Both the position numbers and the translations under genes were made by a program. The notes beneath the pieces are model-generated. The model saw only the letters and a list, made by a program, of their open reading frames with translations, did no database searches and was not told the DNA's origin. Below are positions 27,430-38,631 of a stretch of 64,000 nt of DNA, piece after piece. How positions within the stretch are numbered: the first letter of the stretch is position 1; each line of letters opens with the position of its first letter. Source of the DNA: Arbacia lixula (lineage: Eukaryota > Echinodermata > Echinoidea > Arbacioida > Arbaciidae); contig OZ022576.1 in NCBI GenBank assembly GCA_963669155.1, positions 6,549,667 through 6,613,666 of the forward strand, written 5' to 3'.

Positions 27430-30400
27430 CTATTCCCAGCCGATGAGTTCATTGTTCTTTTCATTTTCTGCTTGAAGCCAGTCGAGGAGTGGTTTGAAGT
27501 ACTCGATGAGAGGCCCGGCATCCATACGTCTCTGCCCGGTCAAGACTTCCATTGCGTCCTGCCAAGGTCTACTCTTGCCCATCTTCAACATGGTGCTGTG
27601 AATAATAATACAAACAAGGAATATTAAAAGTAAAAGTTCTTCATCAAGAGTTTGTTAATGTGTATTATGCATGAATAGTTTTTTGTAATCAATACTTATA
27701 TTGAATAATCTTGATAATGGGATACATTTTTTTAAAAAAATACCGTACGATTTATTTCTCCCCTCCTCTTCCCATACAAACATAAAACTATATTCATCTA
27801 ACCTACTATAAAGATCTTCAATCTTCATTTAGTTATCATGTCTATACTTGTTGGTTCAACATTTTTTTTCAACGGCCATGAAAGTAATCTTGACCCCCCC
27901 CCCCCCCAACACACACACACATACACACACACATACACAAACAAACAAACAAACAAACACACACACACACAAACACACACGCGCGCACGTGCCAATTAGA
28001 CACGAATGCGTCTTGTACATGTTGTAAGCATGGTAAGGCACTCACCTGAACTTGTCTCCGGCTGCCTTAGATTCAAAGATGTTACAAAGGTGCAGAGGAA
28101 CCGTACTTCCCGATGCCTCGCACAGAGATTTCTGGAACTGATACTGCACGATGAAGCTAACAAAGTACCTTTTCAGAAAAAAGAGGCAGAAAAGCAGTTT
28201 ACTTTCGTGGTTGTTTTCCCCCCATTCGATTATTCACATTTTGTTCGATGCCATTGCGTACTTCGACTTATAAGATTTTAGAGATATTGTATTAATTCCG
28301 CAGAAAGAAAGCTGCCAGAGCGGCGAGGTCACATTGAACCAACTCATTGGTATATTTTGATTATTTAAGATGTAGTAGGTACGGAGACTGTGGAGTGTAT
28401 CCTCTCCCATCATGCCCATGATTAAGAGAGATTTATGAATTACAGGGGTTGTACGTAGAGTGAGACGAATACCCTTTGATAACCTTGATTACCTTTCCAT
28501 CTGTGACTAAACTACTAGCCCGTATGACGACACAATTCATCGATTAAGCTATGCCAGCCTACCTGATGTACGGAGTTCCAGATGGTATATGGTACTTGGC
28601 CCCGGGGTCGAAGTCGTCTGGTCCACGTTCAATGGGACTGGCTATCCCTTGGTATTCCCGTCTGTGAAAAATTAATAAAATATATCAATATGTCAGGCCT
28701 CTGGTTCATAATAATGGTGCACATTCGAATAATATAATGTACCTTTATTCCCGTGGCAAAGAAAATCAATTAATCCTTTGGTTAGCTCGTCTGTCGAAGT
28801 GGAAACATTTAATATGATGTAGTGCAAATCCAATCAAATGTTTATGTAAAACATACATATTCAAACCCAGCTATTTAATGTAGTGACTATTAATTTAGGT
28901 AAATTAGCCTCACTGAGTTATGTATAGGCCAATCACAGTACTACCCTAAATCATGTATGCGTAGACAGCTATAAGAATTCAGGTTTTTTGGGGAGAATAT
29001 GATACCTCATGTTCCACCACTCTGTGTTGTAATCCTCCGGCTGAATGTCTCCGCTAAACACCCTCCAGCGCCATTTATCGATCAGAAGTCCAAAGGGGAG
29101 GAACGCAATCTTATCCAGAATGTGCCGCATCAAGTAGTTGATTTCCAGTTCTAGATAGATCATGGAATATGTAGGATACAACTTGCAAAGGGTATTAATA
29201 AGTTTCGTACTACTCTATACAAAAGCAATATCATGTGCAGTGACGTGTAATGCGTGCAATATACAATGGTAATTGTAGAATCGTGAATATCTGATGCAAC
29301 ACTCTGTTAATTCCGAATTAATACTATAAAGCTGTATTCTTTGCAAGGGCCAACATATTGCAGACTTTTGCAACATCTACTGAGAATATTGTAATCCTAT
29401 TGGTTGCATGCATGTCGCATGGCGTTCACTCACACTACTATCGAATGGCATCGGCACTTAGCTGTGCAATGGCGTTAAATAGACTAACAATTATCAGAAC
29501 GCGTGAGATTTGATGTAAACAAAGGTGAGGCGATCCCACCGATCTTACCAGCATACGGCCACATCCACGTCGTGTCGATCTAAAACTCTCTATTGGCGTA
29601 CAAAGGGTGGACAACACCATCGCCGTTATCCACGGAGGGGGCGACGATGCCCACCAAAAATTAAACAGCCATTATATAGGCTGCTATTTAACCATGGTTC
29701 AGTTTCGTTAACTACCGTTGGGTAACTTGCAATTGTAAATACTAACTGTGTACAACAACATCTAAAAGATATCTTTGCATGGTTATGTGCCACAAATCAC
29801 CCACGCTCAGATCTAGGGAGGAACACCATCCGACATCTCAGAAGAAAACAATTCCGGCACCAAGAAAGAAACAAAAAACACTCACTCTTATCGATGTCGC
29901 TGGATTTAAGGAGACCGATGGTGTGTAGGTAATCTGGAGTAACTACGGAGAGTGCAATGGTGTCGCCCACGGCCTCGTGGAAGCCCATATTAGCGCCCGT
30001 GCGGAAGGCGCTGGGCTGGTCGCGGTACAGCAAGTAATACTGGCAGTGGCCCATCTCATGGTGGACCGTGTACAGGTCTTCCATGGTGATCTCAGTACAC
30101 ATCTTGATTCTATGGATCAAAACACAATAGCATGAACCCTTACACTACCGGGCCTCGTAAACCCATTGCCTTAGTACACGTATTCAGGCCAACCGTAATG
30201 GAAGAGTTAACCTTCTACGTGTGAGATTGAACTCCTGCTCTGCAGGATTTGTGTGCATTATCGATGTGCAAAAATGTATCAACCGCGTATTAAGAGTTAA
30301 AGGCAATTTCTTTGAACAAGCAATATATATACATGTACCGGAAATAGTGTTATTACTACTAAGGGAAAAGAAATTCTTAAGTCATTGTGGCAGAACCGAA

Positions 30401-33400
30401 TCATATCAATTTCCATATGAGGTATCAATGTACAAAACCATGCACCGATTTGAGTGGGTCGGTACGAATTGTGTGCACAAGATCACTTTGCATGGTTTTC
30501 GACCATGCTAAACTTACCGCGTGCACGTAATTGTTCCGAAACAAAAGTGCACCATTGGATTTATGGAATGGGCAACAACAACAACAACAACAAAAACCAT
30601 GCAAAAAGTTACCAGACGAAATTAAGTGACGCTTTGCAAAATTCACTAATGCATGGCAGATTTTATAAATGCGTGTTTTTATACGTACTTTTTTGCAATG
30701 TTATCTGCGAAATAAAGATAATTCACCTAATAATGCAAATAAGAATGCATTAGGGGCAAATTTATTGAAGTAACAGTATTCGTAGATTTTTCAACCCATT
30801 CTATCATACTATTTCACGCACATATGTGTACATTTTAGGTTACAAATCCTTCTAACCACACTGTCGTCCAAATATGAATGTAAATGCCTAAAAAGTTTGG
30901 AAATTGTCCTTCAAACTTGTTATTTATCTTTCGACAATGTTGAATGGGTTCTGTGAGCGTTGCTTTCGCATAATCTCATGCACCATTGGAAAAGAAGGTG
31001 AGGTTGATAACCCGCGGTATCGTGACAAACCTGACATCTCTGTTCTTGTACAAATCCCTCGCCGAGCCGTGACATTCCACCTGCCTGTCACGTGGTCTCT
31101 CCATCATGGACTTGGTCCAGAAGGTGTCCGGCATCGACTCCCAGCCCAGGGACAAGAAGAACCTGTATCAGGTACCGTGAGAACAGGAGTTACGACCACG
31201 GAGACAGTCTTGTTTTGCAGGGGTGTGTGTTATACAACACGGAGCCTAAGCAGTACTAGCTTGTGGAGTCCAACTAAGTTTGGAAACGTATTAATTAGGC
31301 TTCTACCTTCTCGCTAGCTCCCATTCGATAGCTTTGGATGCTTAGCTTACAGTATGTGTGCAGACGAAGTTGTGATAGCAGTGCTAAGTTTATATACCCG
31401 CGCACTCCACATCCGAGAACATAAGTCATACGACGAGAAAGAAGCTCGACTGTGTAAAATGGAACCTACCAAATAATGTATCAAAAATGAAAGTATATTC
31501 GAATTAAATGCTTCGTCATGCAAGCAATGCGGGTTGCATGAGTCGCGATTCGTCCCAGATGTTCCAAATTTGAAAATAAATTTGAAAAAAACATAACTTC
31601 TGTTGTTTCTGCTTGATATTGCTCAAAATGTTATCAACCCGCGTATCTTATCTGTACGTCTTATTGGCGATGTGTATTCAATTTTATTGAAATAAAAAAC
31701 TGTATTATTCAACTGTGAAACTTAAGATGGATAATTCATGCTTAAACGTGTATATACGTCCTTGAATACACTACATATTTGTATTTTGTTAGTGAAACCA
31801 GGTATCTCCTGATGAGACCCAGCAGAAGACTCACTTGTCTGCCTGGTGGAACATCCTACTGACGGTCCAGCCTTGCGCCTGCATCTCATCCGTGACATCT
31901 ACGGTCCCGTGCTCTGGGTACGGCGTCACCAGGTCGAAGATCTGACCCCACTTCTGAGCCCACATGTTTCCTCGAAAGCAAAAGCAAGATTTACAGACGA
32001 TGATTGCACATGCTTGAGGGGCTCAGAAACCAAAAGCAAAACACGTAGAGTGCAATAAATTCTTTGTGAGCCTGGTGTGCATTTCGTCACCAATGATGTA
32101 CACAGATCATATTGGGCAGTATTGTATCTGGCTGGCGCAGGAAGGGTAGAGCGGTATGGTCAGACTCGAGACCGAATCGAGCGGGCTCGTGACTGGCCGA
32201 ACAATGGCAAGGTGATGGATGTTTCGCGACGGCATCGCATAACACATCTCACTACGTACATGTACATAATATATGCAGCCTTTCCCATTAACAGACACAT
32301 GGTGATAATTATGACCATGCATAGTGCTCACCTATATAACAGGAGATGAACCGAATAGTAGTAGTATAAACTAGTAGGCGAAATTTGTAATATTTATCAT
32401 TATAATCTAGATTAAACTGCTCTGAGATTCTCACCCAAGAGATGAGCAGGAATAGGGGCTCTGGGGTTGACCTTGTCTTCCCCGTAAAAGTCGGCGAGTT
32501 TGCGTCTCACGTAAGTATGGATCTGAAGGTACGCGGGTCGAACCGTGTCCCACAGTGCGTCGATCTCCTGCACGAAGTTGGGATCCTCGTAATCTGATCG
32601 AAGTTCATCGCCGTAGTCGTCATATCCTAAAGGGTAGAGGAAATTAACGTAATGTAACATTTCAGATGTGTCAACAAGCACAACATATATGTTCAATTTA
32701 CCTGCCGGACACCATATCACAAACCCTCTTTTGCCTTTCAACCATATAGGCAGCATGGTTATGACATCGTATTCCTAATGTTCTTACGTTTTAAGACATT
32801 AACATGGTTGATCAACAGTGGTCAACATAAGTTGACAGACGGTGAGGCAACGACTCAAGCTGTAATCTCACATTGTCATACCTCTGTATGTTCCGCTGTA
32901 TACGACTATATGTATATCTAAATAATTCGTACGTCTCTTAAATAGCTTATTCTATGTGGTACATGTATAGTTATGTGTTATTATTTGTATTACATTGTTT
33001 GTCATTGGTGAACTATGCAGGAATTACTAAATAAATATGATCAGCGCATTAAGTAATATACAGTCACGTACACAAATCCCATAAAAAAGCACAATCCACC
33101 ATGCACACTATACGAGCATACCTCCACTCCTCGATAATTCATTCATTAAGGAAACATGCTCCGGGTACAGCTTCCCAATGGCGGGACCGACCGCATCCCG
33201 CCAACCCTTCCACGCCCACAGCAGCTCGTCATAGTCACGTGATTTGGCCATGATGTCCTGCAGGCCTGGCTCCATGTGGAGGCACTGCTCCGCCCTCTTG
33301 ACGACACGCCCATCGGCAGCGGGTCTCTGGCGACACACCTCCCCAGTGGCGTAGATGGTCGACATTTCATCTTCTATTTCCGTGCTCCGTCTGCAAAGAT

Positions 33401-36153
33401 TGAAACACAGGTTTGTAAAAGAGTGTTCTATGAAACTGCCTTTGTCTTCGTTGTAATGATTTACTATTCATTGATATTTGTATTTTGTTTTTAATTTGTC
33501 TAACATTCACAGGTATAGAGAGTTATATTTCATATTACTTTCAATCGGTGCATTAAAATTAGCACTTAGAGTAGCTCATCAAAATAAAAGAACACTTACG
33601 GACCGTAGTCACGAAGGTAAAAGCCGTCCAGCTAATGACGCTAGCTCATTGTGCAGCTTACATATATCTATTACACAGAGTTTGGCTAACTCGGTCTCAA
33701 TATGTAACAACATGGCGCGTGGTGATTTGTTGGGCAAGCAGATAACAAAAAACATGCGCCATGTTGTAGAGACCAAGACCCAGTTGGCCCAACTCTGTGT
33801 ATACATGGATCTGGCTATGCATGGTGCGAAATATAGTAGACTAACAACATGAACAACTCTCCACGTTTACCGAGACTCGTTTAACATATCTCAAATATAC
33901 CATAACACTTTGCTGATCTGCGACCTCACGTACACCATGCACCGTATACTTTCTACAGTCTGTGGACATATTTGGGGCGAAATTTTAATGACTTCATATT
34001 TCAACCTAAATATGCGAGTGTGATTCTGTGATGAAATTAATGGTTTTGAGACGGTATTAAAATGATTGATTTTGCGCCCCACAAAGTTATTCTACGTTTA
34101 GCACGTGGTCTAAGTTAAGTCACCTTTGTGAGCACAGTTCATTGTGATTTCATCTTTGTGTGAGACTATTAATCATACGTCAGGCTTAGTTACTTCGAGT
34201 GCTCATCCGATGAGAATCTTTCACCACCTAACGTGAAGCTCAGAATCCTCTTGCTGCGGGGGTCCAAGTTATCGGTAGATAACAGGCTAGTTTGCCGGTT
34301 AATTGTCAGCATAAGCGGTGCGACAGCCTTCCCCACCATATGCATCGCCTGTTGGGAAAATATGTGTAAGCAATAAGTGACAGGCAGTCGTGCCAATGTA
34401 TAAGACAAGGTATTCAATTTTTTCTGTTCCTGGGAACTATACGGAGTTAGCAACTTGATAATGGGGAGTTCGATAGAACGCGATGTGGCGTAGTATTTTG
34501 TTATGTAATGATCAACCAGGAAGGCACGCCGTTACGCGCGCACACTCGGGCTCAGCGCGGCCTCGTACGGGATGGTAGGGCTCGGGGACGGAATATCGGA
34601 TCCCACATAATGTATTGTATCCGCACGACTTCTCAAGGTCATCGTCGGAGTCTTTTAAAGAAGTCCATGCGTTGCCCGGACAATTATTTGGTATGTTTGC
34701 AATCATAGCAGTCGAGAAAATTCAAAGAACAGGCCTGCTCTATGATTATAAACAACCGTAATGGGCCCGGTTTAGTCTGTGAAACTGAAGCATTTACCTG
34801 AGATAATTCTATACTTCATGGTGCTATCACTGTTTTTACTGTCATGTTTGCTATTTCTTCAGCACGTCCGTGCATGCACATAACATGCACATAAAACTGT
34901 GAACATACTTGCGAGTTGCCCTCTGTTATGTTAGTCTCATAGTTCCAGCTTGCTAAAGAGTTCCTGTTTTTTGCTTCCACGCTGGCCACGTCCGAGATCT
35001 CTAGCCACCGACGAGCAAGAGAAGGACTGTTGATTGTGCCTATGAAAACCATGTACACAGTCAACAGGTGTATTGGTAATACAAAGACAAATAAGAACAC
35101 TTACTTGGAACAGAACCATCTTTTTTATTGGGTCACATTACAAAAAAATAGATATCGTTATACTAACATAATTTCATTTTAAGTATATTAGGTATAAGGT
35201 ATAAGGTATATTTTGTATCATGAAAATTAATGATGCTAAATGCTGTTTAATACTACGTCATGTAGGCTATGTATATGCATAAACAGAATTGTTTGCATTG
35301 TGACCCTTTTTTCAGAAAAATGTGGAAGCTATATTCAAAGGAAAATTGTAGGTAAATTCATGTCGAAATTGGAATTATGGTGCAACTATCCTTATTTCTT
35401 ATTCAACAAATACCAAACCAAAATTAATTGATAAAAAAGACCAATTAATTTCAATGTAAAAATCACTGAACCAATAGTCAATATTGCATTGAATATCATT
35501 CATGAGCTGTACTATAACTGAGTCCTCTTTCTCCTGTCTCATTTAGTCATGTTTGCCTATAAATGTGATTTCTCTTAACAGATCGAATAGAAGTCTCATT
35601 GATGTTACTTTCGATTTGTTATTTCAGTTTATTTAAACATGATATATGAATTAGCACTGCCATATGTTCATCATCAATTACACGGTTTTGTATGGAATCT
35701 ATTTCGCGGAACAACCTGTATACGGATTGTTATGATAGCATGATCGATTCACTTTTTTCGTATTCAATAACATCTACTAAACCTTTAGTACCTAGGATAT
35801 TGTTTTCATCGTATAACACACAAATCACACGAAGCAGCATTTGGCAAGTCTCAACAGTTAACCCCTCCTGTTCCAGACAGACTGCAGCGCTGCGTGATTC
35901 GCATGTATTACTTGTACCAACATACTTCAATGGCGCAAACAGAGTTATACAAACGTCTTCTGGAATCTATTCGTTTCTAACCTGTCTCTTGAAAGTGCAC
36001 ACAGACATCAGACGTCGGGTCTTCACAGGCGAGTTTGATGAGTAAGCCATCGGCATCCTCTGCCATCTGCTTGATGGACTCCAGCTCGATCACTTCGTAA
36101 GCGCGTGACATCGAAGCAAGAACGAGGACGCACAGTACAAGGCCCCTCTCCAT
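27430..36153 (-). CDS. ACE: ACE-like M2 peptidase gene C, secreted
   Basis: A complete 12-exon paralog of gene B, 647 aa. Coding exons: 36153-35982, 35039-34909, 34348-34194, 33390-33122, 32626-32435, 31970-31835, 31162-31031, 30109-29886, 29150-29006, 28661-28563, 28168-28046 and 27595-27430. The signal peptide is [18 protein letters not shown]. Seen: NIT glycosylation site, HHEMGH and GFHEAVGD zinc motifs, GAKYH, PYIRY, three Cys pairs and the end LIGWE-TAG. There is no membrane anchor, so a secreted dipeptidyl carboxypeptidase is inferred. Exon 12 is identical to B from MLKMGK to the stop. Exons 9-11 differ by a few residues, but exons 1-3 are strongly diverged. The end of exon 8 is identical to gene E for about 32 residues. 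It has GANMGF where the others have GANPGF. It is divergent with gene D. Confidence 0.93.
27894..27985. repeat. Poly-C and (CA)n tract in gene C intron 11
   Basis: A C-run (27894-27907) is followed by CA and CAAA repeats. This is low-complexity sequence. Confidence 0.9.
29886..30109 (-). other. Gene C exon 8, zinc-site exon
   Basis: Carries [33 protein letters not shown] and [20 protein letters not shown]. All zinc ligands are present. The segment from GFHEAVGD to the donor equals gene E at the protein level and differs clearly from gene B, although B is the closer paralog in other exons. Confidence 0.93.
33672..33801. mobile_element. TA-flanked MITE in gene C intron 3
   Basis: TA then CACAGAGTTTGGCTAACTCG at the left is inverted at the right (CCCAACTCTGTG then TA). 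The inverted arms are about 50 bp and include the core AACAACATGGCGC. Size about 126 bp. A TA duplication with matched arms fits a mariner-type MITE. Confidence 0.7.
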
Positions 36154-36155
36154 TG

Positions 36156-36163
36156 TGACGTCA
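36156..36163. promoter_or_regulatory. TGACGTCA palindrome upstream of gene C ATG
   Basis: A perfect cAMP-response-element-type octamer 2 bp upstream of the gene C start codon. It may lie in the 5' untranslated region, so a regulatory role is only possible. A chance match cannot be excluded. Confidence 0.25.
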
Positions 36164-36215
36164 AACGTCTTCCATCATTAAATAATGATATTCAAATAGT
36201 TTTGATGAGTGAACT

Positions 36216-36587
36216 CTGATATATCAATTATATAGTGTGCTTTACTTGTACGTCTGTCGAACGGATAAGATATTTGTGCGATACAGAGCTTCATAAGATA
36301 TTGTCGCAATTCAACATAGCCATGTTAGCCGTGTGTAAGTTCCCTGTGTGTATGAATATACATTTCTATATAGAGATTTATAACAGACAATCGGCTAAAC
36401 ATTGCGTTATAATTAAATAATTATTTTTTTCAGAACATTCTTAACAATCTGCTAAATAACGCGTTAAACAAAGTTTACAATTTAAGTCATATTGACTGTT
36501 TACCGACACATGCATTATTTCAGAACATTCTTAACATATTACTCTTAAAATGCGCAACAAAATGGACTTAAACGGCTATATTCTTAC
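36216..36587 (-). other. Putative 5' UTR intron of gene C
   Basis: On the minus strand ATACGAG|GTAAGAATA gives a donor and GATATATCAG|AGTTC an acceptor 62 bp upstream of the ATG. This mirrors the arrangement suggested for gene B. It rests on consensus only. Confidence 0.3.
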
Positions 36588-36981
36588 CTCGTATTTATAT
36601 AGTTTGAAATCACCTCACTTAACACATAGACATCGTCATATCAACCATATGCTAGCTTATGCCAACTTGAGCAAACCATGCAAACGATGGATGATCACGT
36701 AGGTCTCCGTGCTTCGAAAAACGCGTACACGGCAATAAATGGTTACTATTACAATTCAACTTACTGTTTTTTTCATATCTCTATCGCATTTATATATGAA
36801 CGGTAGAGATACACGAATTTGGTTGAATATTAATTATGTTAGTGATTGCACGGTCCATAACGACATAATTACTTTGATAATTATGCAGGTACAATGAATT
36901 GATTATGAAGTAATTCTATTGGTGTCGTTTCAGAGAGGTTCAGATTGCCGTGATTGTGCCTAACTGGTAGCTGCTCTTAAC

Positions 36982-36989
36982 TATATAAG
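36982..36989 (+). promoter_or_regulatory. Candidate TATA box for gene D
   Basis: TATATAAG on the plus strand, with CAGCGTTG about 25 bp downstream, lies in the C/D divergent interval. If used, a non-coding exon would have to splice to the acceptor TGTGACAG|G at 38593, just before the gene D ATG. Weak evidence. Confidence 0.2.
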
Positions 36990-37098
36990 TATACTACACA
37001 GCGTTGACTATATACACCCCTTCATAAGCGCTTAGTGCATGCCTGTATCAGAGTATCAACGACATTGTGTCGTACTTAATCATATTTATTGTAAAGAT

Positions 37099-37582
37099 GA
37101 TATTTTTATACCCTCATTGGCTTCATTTCCACCCCCAGCCCCCACCCCCTCCTTCCTCTCTCTCTTTCTCTCTTGCCATAAGTCTCTCTCTTTCTCTCTC
37201 TATCTGTCTCGCTGTTTCTCTCTCTCTTTCTCTCTCTCCTTCTCTCTCGTTTTCTCTCTCTCTGTCTCTCTCTCCCTTCTTTCTGTCTATCTCTCTCTCT
37301 CAATTTTTTTATTCTCCGAGCCACCCCACTCCTTTTTCGCTTGTTTTTTTTTTCTCATTCGTGTAATATCAATAATTCACCCAATAAAGATATCTCGATA
37401 AATAACCTCATAAAACATCATAACCTTACAAAAAATTAGTAGACTCATAAAATACATGTCGATGATTGATTATATGTTGTCACTTGTTACATCTGCAGGT
37501 TCACTCGTGATGAATTTTCATTTCTATTTTTTGCTCCTCAAGCATCCGCTTTCAGAACACTAATATCGTTGATATCAGTAAC
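37099..37582 (+). repeat. 484-bp tandem duplication, unit 1
   Basis: This unit begins GATATTTTTATACCCTCATT, contains a pyrimidine-rich CT tract (about 37140-37305), and ends TTGATATCAGTAAC. Unit 2 follows with no gap. The ORFs over the CT tract are repeat artefacts. Confidence 0.9.
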
Positions 37583-38065
37583 GATATTTTTATACCCTCA
37601 TTGGCTTCATTTCCACCCCCAGCCCCCACCCCCTCCTTCCTCTCTCTCTTTCTCTCTTGCCATAAGTCTCTCTCTTTCTCTCTCTATCTGTCTCGCTGTT
37701 TCTCTCTCTCTTTCTCTCTCTCCTTCTCTCTCGTTTTCTCTCTCTCTGTCTCTCTCTCCCTCTTTCTGTCTATCTCTCTCTCTCAATTTTTTTATTCTCC
37801 GAGCCACCCCACTCCTTTTTCGCTTGTTTTTTTTTTCTCATTCGTGTAATATCAATAATTCACCCAATAAAGATATCTCGATAAATAACCTCATAAAACA
37901 TCATAACCTTACAAAAAATTAGTAGACTCATAAAATACATGTCGATGATTGATTATATGTTGTCACTTGTTACATCTGCAGGTTCACTCGTGATGAATTT
38001 TCATTTCTATTTTTTGCTCCTCAAGCATCCGCTTTCAGAACACTAATATCGTTGATATCAGTAAC
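37583..38065 (+). repeat. 484-bp tandem duplication, unit 2 (483 bp)
   Basis: A practically identical second copy of 37099-37582. The one difference seen is one base in CTCCCTTCTTTCTG against CTCCCTCTTTCTG. It is very recent, or an assembly artefact. It lies 0.6 kb upstream of gene D. No gene is recognised in 38066-38590. Confidence 0.9.
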
Positions 38066-38631
38066 GATATCAGTGATGACATTGAGACGCTGAACTAGAT
38101 GGACCATTCGGAATGTTCTAGACAAAAAAGGGCTACATGTATAATACACAAATCAACCCAGAAATAGGATGCAGTTTATCATTGTGTGTTTGCATTGTGA
38201 GAATGGTACCGTCGAATGAGCTGCTGCGTTCCTTCCTTGGGCCGTAAGCTGTACCTTTTCTGACGCGTACAGAGGTACCTACATCTGGAACTCCTTACGT
38301 ATGCCAATATTTTTCTTTATCTTATAGGGTAATGTTAATTCATACCAATCCACATGTGATCGAACTTTCCAAATAGCTCCTTTAGTTACCATCCATGTTT
38401 CAAAATAAACACCTCGAAATGAAGAGGCAGGTCTGAATAATGAATACAAATACTGTATGTTTGCATTGTCATTATCACATTTGGTAATGACCCATAGTTT
38501 ATTATTTTAATGTAGCAAGGGTGACATCCGAATGTACCTATCATCAAACGGAATCAACGTTTAAGAACATTTCATTTTTATTATATGTGACAGGTAACCG
38601 CCCTTTTCCCGGTACGAAGCAAACGATTGTC

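Noticed and set aside
30433-30501. Inverted AAAACCATGCA / TGCATGGTTTT in gene C intron 7
   Set aside because: The arms are only about 11 bp with no target duplication, too short to call an element.
37039-37922. Ser/Leu-rich ORFs of 99-120 aa, repeated twice
   Set aside because: They are translations of the CT tract in the 484-bp tandem duplication. The two copies look conserved only because the duplication is recent.
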